A stretch of 64,000 nucleotides of DNA from CAZCGA01 sp964498075 (GTDB lineage: Bacteria; Desulfobacterota; Binatia; HRBIN30). The stretch covers positions 10,084 through 74,083 of the forward strand of contig CAZCGA010000016.1 in NCBI GenBank assembly GCA_964498075.1. Reading direction: 5' to 3'. The translations under genes and the position numbers were made by a program. The notes beneath the pieces are model-generated. The model did no database searches. It had not been told where the DNA came from and saw nothing but the letters and a program-made list of their open reading frames with translations. Each line of letters begins with the position of its first letter. The stretch's first letter is position 1. This document shows, piece by piece, positions 54,434-63,545 of the stretch.

Positions 54434-55320
54434 TCGGTCGTGCGGTCGAGGTACCGTTGCAGCAACCCGTGATAGGCATCGATTCGCCGGTCGCGCAGGA
54501 ACGGCCAGCTGCGCCGCGTCGTGTCGATCAATCCCAGATCACACTGCGCGATCACGATCTCCTCCCGGTCGTGACTGGCGCGGACCAGCACGCGTCCGAA
54601 CGGATCCGCTACGAAGGAAGCGCCCCAGAATTCCAGGTCGCCTTCTCGGCCCACGCGGTTGGTGGCCGCGACGAAGACACCGTTGGCCACCGCGTGGCTG
54701 CGCTGGATGATCTCCCAGGCGTCGTGCTGGGCGGTGCCGAACTCCGCCTTCTCCCGCAGATGCCACCCGATGGCCGTGGGGTAGAAGAGAATGTGCGCGC
54801 CGCTGAGCGCCGTCAGCCGCGCGGCCTCCGGGAACCATTGGTCCCAGCACACCAGTGCCCCGACCCGCGTTCCCTGTACCACGAAGCTCTGGAACCCCAG
54901 ATCGCCGGGGGTGAAATAGAACTTCTCATAGAACAGCGGGTCGTCGGGGATATGCATCTTGCGGTACAGGCCGCGCAGCGACCCGTCGGCGTCGATCACC
55001 ACGGCCGTGTTGTGGTACAAGCCCGGCGCGCGGCGCTCGAACACGGAGCCGATCACGGCCACGCGCTGGGCCGCCGCGATACGCCCCAGTGCATCGGTGG
55101 TCGGACCCGGGATCGGCTCGGCCAGATCGAAGAGCGCCGCATTCTCCTCTTGGCAGAAGTACCGCGACCGGAAGAGCTCTTGCAGGCAAACGATCTGTGC
55201 GCCGCGCCCCGCCGCATCGGCGATGCCATTGACAGCGGCCTGGAGGTTGGTCGCGGGGTCATCGGCACACCGCATCTGGACCAATCCGACGGTCAGACTG
55301 CCGGGGCTCGACGCGCTCAT
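54430..55320 (-). CDS. aguB: N-carbamoylputrescine amidase
   Basis: 296 aa nitrilase-superfamily enzyme (Glu-Lys-Cys triad). Glu in CLQELFRSRYFC, Lys in GLYRKMHIPDDP, and Cys in LVCWDQWFPEAAR are clear. The FFYEKFYFTPGD-type segment that follows the Lys is typical of carbamoylputrescine amidases. It releases putrescine, CO2 and ammonia. ATG 55320 is chosen; GTG 55341 is possible. The upstream thioesterase gene ends 14 bases away. Confidence 0.9.
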   Translation of the reverse strand: MSASSPGSLTVGLVQMRCADDPATNLQAAVNGIADAAGRGAQIVCLQELFRSRYFCQEENAALFDLAEPIPGPTTDALGRIAAAQRVAVIGSVFERRAPGLYHNTAVVIDADGSLRGLYRKMHIPDDPLFYEKFYFTPGDLGFQSFVVQGTRVGALVCWDQWFPEAARLTALSGAHILFYPTAIGWHLREKAEFGTAQHDAWEIIQRSHAVANGVFVAATNRVGREGDLEFWGASFVADPFGRVLVRASHDREEIVIAQCDLGLIDTTRRSWPFLRDRRIDAYHGLLQRYLDRTTE

Positions 55321-55333
55321 GACATTAGGATCC

Positions 55334-55759
55334 TCACTCACCCTTGCGACCGACTCCGAACGTCGCCAATGCCTTCGCGATCAGAATCCCATCCTCGGCC
55401 CGCACTTCGGCTTCCGTGTGGGCGACGCTGCGGCCGAGCCGAATCACCCGCGCCGTGGCGATCACCACCGGCTGCCTCGCGAAGGAGATGTAGTTGATGT
55501 TCAGCTGGTGCGTCGCCGTCCGCTCCCCGCGTTTCAATCGGTACGCAACCGCGACGCCGATGGCCGTGTCGATCAGCGCGGCAATCGCGCCACCATGCAC
55601 CGGCCCGTACGGGCTGAGGAGACCCTTCGGCACCTGCATCCGCACCACAGCCTCATCGGCCGACGCCCGTTCAACGGACAACCCGAGGTAGTGGAAGAAG
55701 TCTGGCAGTGCGGCCCCCGCGGCGAGCTGCTCAACGTTAGGTACGTCGTGTCGGCTCAT
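55334..55759 (-). CDS. PaaI-family hotdog thioesterase
   Basis: 141 aa. The hotdog core has HYLGLSVERASADEAVVRMQVPKGLLSPYGPVHGGAIAALIDTAIGVAV, in which HGG and the central helix are usual for the family, then HQLNINYISFARQPVVIATARVIRLGRSVAHTEAEVRAEDG. It hydrolyses acyl-CoA or aryl-CoA esters. It is first in the cluster with aguB and aguA on the same strand, but a metabolic link is not obvious. Confidence 0.87.
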   Translation of the reverse strand: MSRHDVPNVEQLAAGAALPDFFHYLGLSVERASADEAVVRMQVPKGLLSPYGPVHGGAIAALIDTAIGVAVAYRLKRGERTATHQLNINYISFARQPVVIATARVIRLGRSVAHTEAEVRAEDGILIAKALATFGVGRKGE

Positions 55760-55892
55760 CTTTCAGAATGATCTGCGGCGCATGTTCTTGAGATTGCCGA
55801 GGTGCCCCGCGCATTGCAAGGTTTCCAACGCCTCGCGTTGCGCAGCCCGACCGTGTTTGACCCGGTTCCGGCCGTTCGGTACAGCATCACCC

Positions 55893-56879
55893 ATGCCCCC
55901 GGTGATTCCCAGGCCCGCCCTGTGGGCAGCGATCCTGGCCATGCTGGCGACGGCTGCGGCGGCCGAGCCGGTGCACAAGCCGTTGCGCGACGACGACCTC
56001 GTCGCACGCGTCAACGATACCCCAATCTATCGCCGCTCGGTGCGCGACGTCGTTCAAGGAATCCTCACCTTGCAGGACGCGGCGCCGGACAACGCGACGA
56101 TCGGCAAGTTGGCCGGTGACGCGCTCGATTCGCTGATCGCGCTGGAGCTCTTGTACCAAGAGAGCCAGGCGCGGGGAATCAACGTCGACGATGCCGCAGT
56201 CGATGAGGAGATCCGGCGCAGCCGGAGTCAGTTCCCCGACGCCCGCGCTTTCACAGCGGCCATGAAGGCGAAAGGGATGACGGAAGCCGACCTGCGCCGC
56301 GACACGCGCAAGACAATGGCGGTGAATCGGTTGCTCGAAGGCGGTGTGTGGAAGGACCTGCGTATCACCCCGGAACAAGTCAAGGACTTCTACGAGCACC
56401 ACCGCGACGAGTTCAAACATCCAGCCGAGGTTCGCGCCAGTCATATCCTCATCCACGTGCCGGAAGGGGCCTCATCGGCAGACCGCAATGCGGCGAAGCA
56501 GCGCGCCGCGGCGCTGCTCGACAAGCTCAAGGCCGGCGCCGACTTCGCCCAGCTGGCGCGCGAGGTGTCCGACGATCCGAGCTCGAAGGTGCTGGGCGGC
56601 GACCTGGGCTACGTCGGCAAGGATGACATGCCGGAGGCGTTCGCGAAGCAGGCCTTCGCCCTCGCCCCGGGACAGATCGGCAACGTCGTTTCGACCCCCT
56701 ACGGGCTCCATATCATCAAGGTCACCGACAAGCGCGGCGCCGGCTACCTGCCGCTGGACGAGGTGCAAGACCGTATCAGCGCCGTCCTGCTCAAGGACCA
56801 GCGACAACAGCGTCAGGCCGATCTCGTCGCTGAGCTGCGCAAGAGAGCGAAGGTGGAGCTACTCGACGTCGCCCGCTAG
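55893..56879 (+). CDS. SurA/PrsA-like periplasmic peptidyl-prolyl isomerase
   Basis: 328 aa. The start at ATG 55893 gives a signal peptide (ALWAAILAMLATAAAAEP). The N-terminal chaperone-like helical domain includes VARVNDTPIYRRSVRDVVQGIL and LIALELLYQESQARGINVDDAAVDEEIRR. The parvulin domain spans ~185-280 (RASHILIHVPEGASSADRNAAKQRAAALLDKLKAGADFAQLAREVSDDPSS, GGDLGYVGKDDMPEAFAKQAFALAPGQIGNVVSTPYGLHIIKV). It helps outer membrane and secreted proteins fold. One parvulin domain only, unlike E. coli SurA, which has two. Confidence 0.88.
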   Translation: MPPVIPRPALWAAILAMLATAAAAEPVHKPLRDDDLVARVNDTPIYRRSVRDVVQGILTLQDAAPDNATIGKLAGDALDSLIALELLYQESQARGINVDDAAVDEEIRRSRSQFPDARAFTAAMKAKGMTEADLRRDTRKTMAVNRLLEGGVWKDLRITPEQVKDFYEHHRDEFKHPAEVRASHILIHVPEGASSADRNAAKQRAAALLDKLKAGADFAQLAREVSDDPSSKVLGGDLGYVGKDDMPEAFAKQAFALAPGQIGNVVSTPYGLHIIKVTDKRGAGYLPLDEVQDRISAVLLKDQRQQRQADLVAELRKRAKVELLDVAR

Positions 56880-56918
56880 CGCCGCACAACGACAAAGATT
56901 GACCGGCGGCGCAGGCCC

Positions 56919-57764
56919 TCAACTCATCTTGCGCATGAAGTCGGCGTAACGGTCCATCAGCGGCAACACGGTGTCGCGCGCGGCGGGCGGAAGGCCGAAC
57001 GTGACGCGCTCGACCCCGACCTCGCGGTACTGCTGCACCGCCTGCTCGTCGGCCGGTGTGCCGAAGATCGTCACCGATATGGAACGCGGATCGCGGCCCG
57101 CCTTCTCGGCTCGCGCGCGCAGGTCCTTGATGCTCTCGATGATGTTGCCGGCGCGGATGCCGATCGGCATCCACCCGTCGCAGAAGTCGACCACGCGCTG
57201 CAGCGTCTTCGGCGTATGACCGCCGAGCAAGATCGGCGGGTGCGGCTTCTGCACGGGCTTCGGCCACGACCAGATGGGATCGAAGTTGACGAACTTGCCG
57301 TGGTACTCCGCACCTTCCTCGGTCCAGATCGTCTTCATCGCTTCGACCCGCTCGCGCAACAGCGACCACCGGGTCTTGAAGCCGGTGCCGTGGTTTTCCA
57401 TTTCCTCCGCGTTCCATCCGCCGCCGATGCCGAAGAGCAAGCGCCCATTCGACAAGAAGTCGAGGCTGGCGACTTCCTTGGCGGTGGTGATCGGATCGCG
57501 CTCGACGATCAGGCAGATGCCCGTGCCGATCTTCAGCTTGGTGGTCACCGCCGCCGCGGTAGCGAGCGCGACAAACAGATCGTGCGTATGCCAGTACTCC
57601 TTCGGCAGCTCCGGTCCTCCCGGCCAAGGGCTCCGCCGACTGGCGGGGATGTGCGTATGTTCGGGCAGCCACAGCGACTCGAACCCGCGCGCCTCGGCTT
57701 CACGCGCCAGCTCATCGGGCCGGATCGCGTAGTCAGTCGCAAACATCATCAGTCCATAGTGCAT
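56919..57764 (-). CDS. LLM-class F420-dependent oxidoreductase
   Basis: 281 aa from ATG 57764, which has a GAGGAGGG site. TIM-barrel luciferase-like protein: MHYGLMMFATDYAIRPDELAREAEARGFESLWLPEHTHIP, then KLKIGTGICLIVERDPITTAKEVASLDFLSNGRLLFGIGGGWNAEEMENHG and PPILLGGHTPKTLQRVVDFCDGWMP. The TGF03619-type F420 subfamily shows these stretches. It reduces or oxidises an unknown substrate with coenzyme F420 or FMN. No partner gene is adjacent. Confidence 0.85.
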   Translation of the reverse strand: MHYGLMMFATDYAIRPDELAREAEARGFESLWLPEHTHIPASRRSPWPGGPELPKEYWHTHDLFVALATAAAVTTKLKIGTGICLIVERDPITTAKEVASLDFLSNGRLLFGIGGGWNAEEMENHGTGFKTRWSLLRERVEAMKTIWTEEGAEYHGKFVNFDPIWSWPKPVQKPHPPILLGGHTPKTLQRVVDFCDGWMPIGIRAGNIIESIKDLRARAEKAGRDPRSISVTIFGTPADEQAVQQYREVGVERVTFGLPPAARDTVLPLMDRYADFMRKMS

Positions 57765-57862
57765 CTCGAGCCCTCCTCGCGTCACGATGCCAGGGTCACG
57801 TTCCAGATGCCAGCCGGACGGGGTTCACAGCGCGCGTGGCCGCATGGTATGAGTCCAGCACC

Positions 57863-58873
57863 ATGCCGTCTTCCTTGCGCGTCTTGCGTCGTACGCTCTG
57901 CGCTCTCGTCGCTACGACAGTCTTCGTCGGCACACCCCGCTCGCTGACCGCCGAGCTGATCGAAGTGGGATCCGGCGTCGCAACACCTGGAGGATCATCC
58001 GAGATCTGCGTCCAGCTGTCCGACGGTGCCGGAAAGGTTGCGGCAGTGCAGATGGATTTCAGTTGGGACCCGCAGTGCATGTCGGCCAATATGGTTGCCG
58101 GGAACTCCGGCGATTGCCGCTCGACGCGCAAAAGCACCAAGAACGTCTCCACGCTCGTGAAGCCCAACGCGACGATGCGCGCGATCATGTTCTCCATCTT
58201 CGACATGAGCCCGATTCCCGACGGCGAACTGTTCTGCTGCACCTTCACACTCGCTGCTTCTCCACCGAGCCAATGCTGTCGCATCGGCATCAGTAAGGTC
58301 ATGGGATCGACGCGAGCCAACCAGGCCATCCCGGAGATTCCGGCTCACGGCGGGCAACTGTGCCTCGCGCCGGGAAGCGCCGGAGCACAGGTTCCTGCCG
58401 CTCAGCCGCCGGTGGCCCAGCCACCAGCGGCGGCGGGATCTGAGGTCTCGGCACCCGCGCCTGCACCGCCGGTCGCCGCTCCGCCGATGGCGGTGCCGCA
58501 AGCCCGTCAGGCTCCGGCGCCAACCCCGGCGCAGCCCGGAGCGGCGCCTGCGCCTACAGCTGCTCCCGCTAGAGATGGCGCGGCGGCTGGGCCCGCTCCC
58601 CCGGTTGGGCTGCCACCGGGCCTCCCAGAAGAACCGGCAGCGGGCGAATTGCCGGCGGCACCCGTAGGCGAAGTCGCGGCACCAGCACCGCCGCTGCCAG
58701 CCGCCACGCGGCATCCGACGGGAGTCACGACCGCGGCGGTAACGCCCCACGCGCCGACGCCACGGTTGCGCGGAACTCCGACGGCGGCCCTACGGACGCC
58801 GCCAGCAGCGGGCTCTCCCACGGCGCGATCACTCACCCAAACGCCGGGGCCCGCCGCGACGCAGTCGCCGTAA
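57863..58873 (+). CDS. Secreted protein with cohesin-like domain and Pro/Ala-rich tail
   Basis: 336 aa. A signal peptide (LRRTLCALVATTVFVG) is followed by ~150 residues like a cohesin-type beta sandwich: ELIEVGSGVATPGGSSEICVQLSDGAGKVAAVQMDFSWDPQCM, with extra Cys pairs (FCCTF, QCCRIG). The last ~190 residues are low-complexity Pro/Ala/Thr (for example QPPVAQPPAAAG), which may be a surface spacer. Its possible partner module, a dockerin-like tail, ends the protease at 1179-2729. The length of the Pro-rich frame is supported by the in-frame stop just before the next convergent gene. Confidence 0.65.
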   Translation: MPSSLRVLRRTLCALVATTVFVGTPRSLTAELIEVGSGVATPGGSSEICVQLSDGAGKVAAVQMDFSWDPQCMSANMVAGNSGDCRSTRKSTKNVSTLVKPNATMRAIMFSIFDMSPIPDGELFCCTFTLAASPPSQCCRIGISKVMGSTRANQAIPEIPAHGGQLCLAPGSAGAQVPAAQPPVAQPPAAAGSEVSAPAPAPPVAAPPMAVPQARQAPAPTPAQPGAAPAPTAAPARDGAAAGPAPPVGLPPGLPEEPAAGELPAAPVGEVAAPAPPLPAATRHPTGVTTAAVTPHAPTPRLRGTPTAALRTPPAAGSPTARSLTQTPGPAATQSP

Positions 58874-58883
58874 CGCTCGACGA

Positions 58884-59426
58884 CTACTTCCCGTGCTGGC
58901 GCCGCATCTCGGCCTGTACGCGCGCCGTCAAGTCGTCGGTCGCTAGCTCAGTCTTGAGCAGACGATCGAGCAGGGCGCAACGTTCCGCGCCGCGACACCA
59001 CGATACGCGCACGATGTAGCCCGCGCGGTCGTCGACTTGGACCATCATGTTCTTGTGGCGCGCTTCAAAAATCTCCGCAGGGCTCGCGCCCTCGGCCCGG
59101 AAGTCGACACGACGCACCGCCTTGCCCCGAACCGCATGGCGCGCTTGCTCCATCAGTTTCGGCGGTACGATGCCCGGATCGCGCCCGATCACCCAGGCTT
59201 CTTCCTTGCTGCGCCCGTCCGCGAAGATGACGATCACGCGACCGTCACCAGGCGCCGGAAACTGCGCCTCGTTCGATGCCAGCGGCGACCGCACGACGTT
59301 ACCGTATCGCTTGACGTAGTCGGCCTCCCGCCAACCGAGCTCCGCCGTTGCCGGCGTTGCCGCGATCGCGCTCAACGGCACGACGCCGGCCAGCGCCACC
59401 ACCAATGATCGTCTTCGAGACCGCAT
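58884..59426 (-). CDS. Secreted protein of unknown function
   Basis: 180 aa. The start at ATG 59426 has an AGAGAGG site and gives a signal peptide (RSRRRSLVVALAGVVPLSAIAATPATAE). The mature part opens with LGWREADYVKRYGNVVRSPLASNEAQFPAPGDGRVIVIFADGRSKEEAWVIGRDPGIVPPKLMEQA and contains one Cys pair (WCRGAERC). The layout is that of a small alpha/beta domain. No motif is recognised. It is convergent with the cohesin-like gene. Confidence 0.65.
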   Translation of the reverse strand: MRSRRRSLVVALAGVVPLSAIAATPATAELGWREADYVKRYGNVVRSPLASNEAQFPAPGDGRVIVIFADGRSKEEAWVIGRDPGIVPPKLMEQARHAVRGKAVRRVDFRAEGASPAEIFEARHKNMMVQVDDRAGYIVRVSWCRGAERCALLDRLLKTELATDDLTARVQAEMRRQHGK

Positions 59427-59658
59427 GTGAAGCACCTCTCTTGGTCCGAGCTCCCATGAAAGTGGAATCTGGTAGGTGAAAACCGCCGGCGGCGCAAGCG
59501 CGCCATGCAACGTTTCGGGAATACCATAGGGATGAGGTTGTACGGCGCGCGCCGGAGCAACGGCTCCGTTCTCAAAGTAAACATGCGCTCCGTAGAGTCG
59601 ACTCTCCGCCTTGCCGCTCTCTGGACCCCGCGCTATGCTCGGCGCTCTTCGAAGCGGC

Positions 59659-60576
59659 ATGACACTTCTCCTCCAGAACCACAGCAGTTATCCGTGCAAC
59701 GACGCCGCCTTCTCGACGCCGCGTGCCCGCATGGATGCGGTCATCCACGAACAGGAAGCGGCCGGCGTCGATGTCGTCACGGACGGGCAGATCGGCTGGC
59801 GCGATCCGGTCTCTCGGGTGATGGAGCAGCTCGACGGGGTGCGCTTCGGCGACCCGGTCCGCTACGGCGCCACCGGTCACCGCTTCCCGCAGCCGATCGT
59901 CACCCGCGCGCTCCGCCGGCGCGCGCCGGTCATGTGCGACGACTTCGCCGCCGCGCGCATCGCCGCACGTCTGCCGGTGAAACCGGTGTTGCCCGGACCG
60001 TACACGCTGGCGCGCCACTGCGTCATCGAGTCGGGTGCCTATCGTGACGTTGCCGCGTTGGCGCACGCCTTCAGCGAGATTCTCACGGCCGAGGTGTGCG
60101 ATCTGGTCGTCGCGGGGGCGCAGATCATCCAGATCGAGGAGCCGTCGATCCTCACACACCCTGAGGACATCCGCTTGCTGCGCCAGCTGCTGGAGCCGCT
60201 GTGGGCGGCGCGCGGTAGCGCCGAGCTGATGCTCGCCACCTATGCCGGCGACGCCGAGCCGCTGTACGCACAGCTGAACTCGGTGCCGGCGGATATCGTA
60301 GCTTTCGACTTCAGTCAGAGCCCAATGCTGGTCGAGGTGATCGCGGCGACCGGCGCCAGCAAGGTGCTGGCGCTGGGTGTGGTGAATGCCGGCGACCCGC
60401 AGCTCGAGGAGGCGAGCGTCGTCGCACGCCGGGTGGACCGGATGCTGAAGCACTATGCGCTCGACACGCTGTACCTGCTGCCGTCCTCCGGACTGGGGGA
60501 CCTGCCGCCGGCGCGCGCGCGCGCGAAGCTGGAACTGCTGAGCTGCATTCGGCGCCTGGTCGCTCCGTACGCATGA
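59659..60576 (+). CDS. MetE-like (cobalamin-independent methionine synthase family) protein
   Basis: 305 aa from ATG 59659; ATG 59635 is also in frame. UROD/MetE-type TIM barrel: DAVIHEQEAAGVDVVTDGQIGWRDPVSRVMEQLDGV; PVKPVLPGPYTLARHCV; CDLVVAGAQIIQIEEPSIL; ADIVAFDF; LALGVVNAGDPQLEEASVVARRVDRML; and LYLLPSSGLGDLPPARARAKLELL. At the position of the zinc-binding HxC of full MetE the text is LATYAGDAEPL, so the usual zinc pair is not present there. It is probably a single-domain relative acting on an unknown methyl acceptor. Coupled (ATGA) to the acetyltransferase gene. Confidence 0.72.
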   Translation: MTLLLQNHSSYPCNDAAFSTPRARMDAVIHEQEAAGVDVVTDGQIGWRDPVSRVMEQLDGVRFGDPVRYGATGHRFPQPIVTRALRRRAPVMCDDFAAARIAARLPVKPVLPGPYTLARHCVIESGAYRDVAALAHAFSEILTAEVCDLVVAGAQIIQIEEPSILTHPEDIRLLRQLLEPLWAARGSAELMLATYAGDAEPLYAQLNSVPADIVAFDFSQSPMLVEVIAATGASKVLALGVVNAGDPQLEEASVVARRVDRMLKHYALDTLYLLPSSGLGDLPPARARAKLELLSCIRRLVAPYA

Positions 60577-61403
60577 CGCGCAACGAGCTCCTTCGCGTCT
60601 TGGACACGCTGAGTCTGCGCGGCAACCATCTGGTGGTGCATGCCGCGTTGTCGAGCTTCGGCGCCGTCGACGGCGGCGCGGCGACGGTCTGCACGGCGCT
60701 CCTGGAAGCCGTCGCCGACGGCGGAACGATCGTCATGCCCGCCTTCACCTATGCCGAGACGTGGCCGGTGGCCCCAGCCGGCGGTCGTCCTCCGGCGAGG
60801 CAGATCGCCTTCCATTTGGATCTGCCGGTGAGCCGAGAGATCGGCGCGGTCGCCGAGGCGTTCCGCCGCCTGCCCGGCGTGCTGCGGAGCAACCATCCGA
60901 CACACTCGTTCGCGGCCTGGGGACGGCAAGCACGCGAGGTGCTGTCGACGCAGCGCGACAACAACCCGCTCGGCCCGCTGAAGAAGCTCAACATCATGCA
61001 AGGGCAAGTGCTGCTGCTCGGCACCTCGCTGCAATCGGTAACCGCGATTCATCTTGCCGAGGAGCGCTTCGGTGCGCCGTACCTCAGCCGTGGCACCGCC
61101 GTGCGTCACAATGCGGCGGGGTACGATGAGCGCGTGGTGCTCGAGAACCTGCCGGGCTGTAGCGCCGCATTCGCGCGGCTGGAGGAACGGCTCGATCCCG
61201 CCAAGGTGCGTTCCGCGCCCCTCCCGCGCGGTGCGGCGCGCAAGGTCCCGGTGCGCTACATCGTGCAGCTGGCCACCACGATGCTGGACGAGGATCCCGA
61301 AGCGTTCGTCTGCGACGACCCCGATTGCGCCAGCTGCGCGGCGAAGCACGACGCGGTCGTCAGGCGCAGCACCGCGCATTCGGGACTGCGAACCGCGGAC
61401 TGA
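60573..61403 (+). CDS. AAC(3)-family N-acetyltransferase
   Basis: 276 aa. The AAC(3)/FrbF/YokD fold is visible: LVVHAALSSFGAVDGGAATVCTALLEAVADGGTIVMPAFTY, SREIGAVAEAFRRLPGVLRSNHPTHSFAAWG (His of the catalytic region in NHPTHS), NNPLGPLKKL, and QVLLLGTSLQSVTAIHLAEE. A late Cys-rich part (CDDPDCASC) is unusual. Many chromosomal members do not act on aminoglycosides, so resistance should not be assumed. Coupling to a MetE-like gene suggests a shared small-molecule pathway. Confidence 0.82.
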   Translation: MTRNELLRVLDTLSLRGNHLVVHAALSSFGAVDGGAATVCTALLEAVADGGTIVMPAFTYAETWPVAPAGGRPPARQIAFHLDLPVSREIGAVAEAFRRLPGVLRSNHPTHSFAAWGRQAREVLSTQRDNNPLGPLKKLNIMQGQVLLLGTSLQSVTAIHLAEERFGAPYLSRGTAVRHNAAGYDERVVLENLPGCSAAFARLEERLDPAKVRSAPLPRGAARKVPVRYIVQLATTMLDEDPEAFVCDDPDCASCAAKHDAVVRRSTAHSGLRTAD

Positions 61404-62717
61404 CTACGCCGCCGCGTCCATCCAGGCGCGGCCGAGTGCGAGCTTGCGACCCCGTACCGTGGCGAGCACGTAGGGTCCCTGCGGAACCACGGCGATGTGC
61501 GGGGTGGTTGCGGAACGTTCCAGGGCCCGGCCGAGTGCCTCGCCGATGCTGGCGACCGGTGTGACGAGCAGAGCGCGCACCACGTCCGGTGCGAGCCCAT
61601 CGCTGACCACCAGCACCTGCGCCTTGCGCAACACCTGACACAGGTGCTGCACCATCCATTGATCGATGTGGAAGAAGCCAGGGCTGGTGATGCGCGCCAT
61701 GAAGTCATCGTTGCCGCGCGTCGTCCGCAGCAACTGCTGGAAGTCGTCGCTACCGATGCCCTCGCTGAGCGCTGCGGCCAGGATGATGGTGCCGCCGCGC
61801 CGTACGATGTTCAGCGACGCGGTGAGGCCTTTGATCGACTGGTAGAACGTTGCGTCCAGGGGATAGCCGCCCGCGGACGTGATCACGATATCGGCGGGAG
61901 CGTCGAGATCGACCCGCACGTGCCGTTCGACCGCCACCACGCCCGCGGCGTGCGCCTGCTCGATGTTCCCGGCGAACACCCCCGTCAGCCGCCGGGCGCG
62001 GTCGATGCAGACGTCGACCATGAAGTCCACGCCGGCGCGCCGCGCGATCTCCAGCAGATCCTCGTGAAACGGGTTGCCCTCGACGATGCCCGGCCCGACG
62101 TTGTCCTCGAGCATCGTCGCGCCATGGGCGCTGCGCATCGTGTCCACGCCTGCGAGGCCCGGGGCGACGGCTTTGCGGCCGCCGGAGTAACCGGCCATGA
62201 GATGCGGCTCGATGAGGCCGGTGACGATCTTGAGATCGGCCGCCATGAATCCCCGATCGAGCCAGACTTCCGTGCCGCGTGCCGTGCGGCCGAGATGCAC
62301 ATGCTCGTCAGCGTCGCGGGCGACGTGGTTGCGGATGCGATAGCGCGCGACGATGTCGGCGCTGGTCATCTCGGCCAGCTCCTCCGCCGTGTTCGGACGA
62401 TGCAGGCCCGTCGCGACCAGAATCTCGATGCGCTGGCGATCGATACCGGCCGTTTCCAAGGTGCGCAGAATCGGCGGCAGCACGACGCCGTACGGGACTG
62501 GACGGGTCTTGTCGGAGATCACCACGACGGCGTCGCGCCGGCCACGCGCCAGCTCCGCCAGAGGCCGCGCCCCAATCGGATTGCGCAGCGCACCCTCCAC
62601 CGCGTCCACCGGTTTGTCGAGCGGCTGTCCCTGTACGGGCTCTACGAGCGAGACGCGCAGGTGATCGGGAATGAACGCCCCCAGGCCGTTGCGGCCATAG
62701 TCCAATCGGACGTTCAT
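61404..62717 (-). CDS. larA: Nickel-dependent lactate racemase family protein (LarA-like)
   Basis: 437 aa. LarA landmarks: VVVISDKTRPVPYGVVLPPIL; VATGLHRPNTAEEL (first His); IVTGLIEPHLMAGYSGGRKAVAPGLAG (second His and the Lys that holds the pincer nickel cofactor); MLEDNVGPGIVEGNPFHEDLLEIA; DIVITSAGGYPLDATFYQSIKGL. It would invert the configuration of an alpha-hydroxy acid. No larBCE cofactor genes are adjacent. Relatives act on malate, glucose or other hydroxy acids, so the substrate is uncertain. Confidence 0.85.
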   Translation of the reverse strand: MNVRLDYGRNGLGAFIPDHLRVSLVEPVQGQPLDKPVDAVEGALRNPIGARPLAELARGRRDAVVVISDKTRPVPYGVVLPPILRTLETAGIDRQRIEILVATGLHRPNTAEELAEMTSADIVARYRIRNHVARDADEHVHLGRTARGTEVWLDRGFMAADLKIVTGLIEPHLMAGYSGGRKAVAPGLAGVDTMRSAHGATMLEDNVGPGIVEGNPFHEDLLEIARRAGVDFMVDVCIDRARRLTGVFAGNIEQAHAAGVVAVERHVRVDLDAPADIVITSAGGYPLDATFYQSIKGLTASLNIVRRGGTIILAAALSEGIGSDDFQQLLRTTRGNDDFMARITSPGFFHIDQWMVQHLCQVLRKAQVLVVSDGLAPDVVRALLVTPVASIGEALGRALERSATTPHIAVVPQGPYVLATVRGRKLALGRAWMDAAA

Positions 62718-62726
62718 GTGTACAGC

Positions 62727-63464
62727 CTACACGGTTCGCGATGCGGTGTCGCGCGTGCGGCGGAGGATGCGGACCATGTAGTGCAGCCCGTCGCGCAGCG
62801 TGGTCAGCGTCGAATGGGACCCGGTGATGAAGCGCACCAGATGCACCCAGCTGAGCGGCCGGGTGACCAGCTGCACGCGGCCGTGCCGGATCGCTTCCAG
62901 CACCGCGGCCGGCTCGGGCGGTGCGTCGATGAGCGTGAACGTCCGTCCCATCTGCCACAAGAAATGCGTGTCCGAGTTGCCGACGACCGGCAAGCCGGCG
63001 GTACGCGCATATTCGACGGCGCGGCGGTTGAAGCGCTGCGTCAGTGGCGTGTAGAGGCCGGAGAACTCGATGGCGTCGAACAACCCCGCCTGCGCGAGCA
63101 GTGACTCGCCGCCGGCGATGTCCACCGGGTAGAACGGATGCGGCGCGATGACCAGCGCCTCCGGCGTCTTGCGCGTCGCAATGTCGTCGAAGCTGCACAC
63201 GCCGGGAGGGAACTCCGGGAAGTTCAAGAGCAGGACGTGCTGACCGTCGACCGTCGCTTCCATCCCGCGGAGCAGCAGAACCCCGCGGGCCGCGGCGTAA
63301 CGCGTCGCATCGCCGTCATAGGGCACCGACTCGTGGCAGGTGATGGCCAGAACGTTCAGGCCGATGGCCGCCGCGTGGTCGATGAGCTCTCCGGCGGAGT
63401 GGTGCACAATCGCGTGATCCACCGGATCGGTGTTGATGTGGTGGTGAAAGTCGCCGCGGAGCAT
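62727..63464 (-). CDS. PHP-domain metal-dependent hydrolase
   Basis: 245 aa. PHP motifs: I, DFHHHINTDP; II, ITCHESVP; III, MEATVDGQH; IV, IAPHPFYPVD; and final NSDTHFLWQMG. These bind two or three metals and support phosphoesterase activity. It sits nine bases upstream of larA on the same strand. Substrate unknown; it may hydrolyse nucleotide or sugar phosphates. Confidence 0.85.
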   Translation of the reverse strand: MLRGDFHHHINTDPVDHAIVHHSAGELIDHAAAIGLNVLAITCHESVPYDGDATRYAAARGVLLLRGMEATVDGQHVLLLNFPEFPPGVCSFDDIATRKTPEALVIAPHPFYPVDIAGGESLLAQAGLFDAIEFSGLYTPLTQRFNRRAVEYARTAGLPVVGNSDTHFLWQMGRTFTLIDAPPEPAAVLEAIRHGRVQLVTRPLSWVHLVRFITGSHSTLTTLRDGLHYMVRILRRTRDTASRTV

Positions 63465-63512
63465 CGACGCTCAACCTACCAGCCGAGCGCCAGTGCGACA
63501 ACTACAAGAGAA

Positions 63513-63545
63513 TCAGCCGTCAGCTGTCAGCGATCAGCGGTCAGC
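63513..63545. repeat. Short tandem-like repeats of TCAGC
   Basis: TCAGC recurs about every seven bases (ATCAGCCGTCAGCTGTCAGC then GATCAGCGGTCAGC) in the intergenic space before the PHP gene. Such stretches are common remnants between operons. I see no function. Confidence 0.5.

Noticed and set aside
60573..61403. Aminoglycoside resistance gene
   Set aside because: AAC(3) fold alone does not show resistance; chromosomal relatives are common with other roles, and the context is metabolic.
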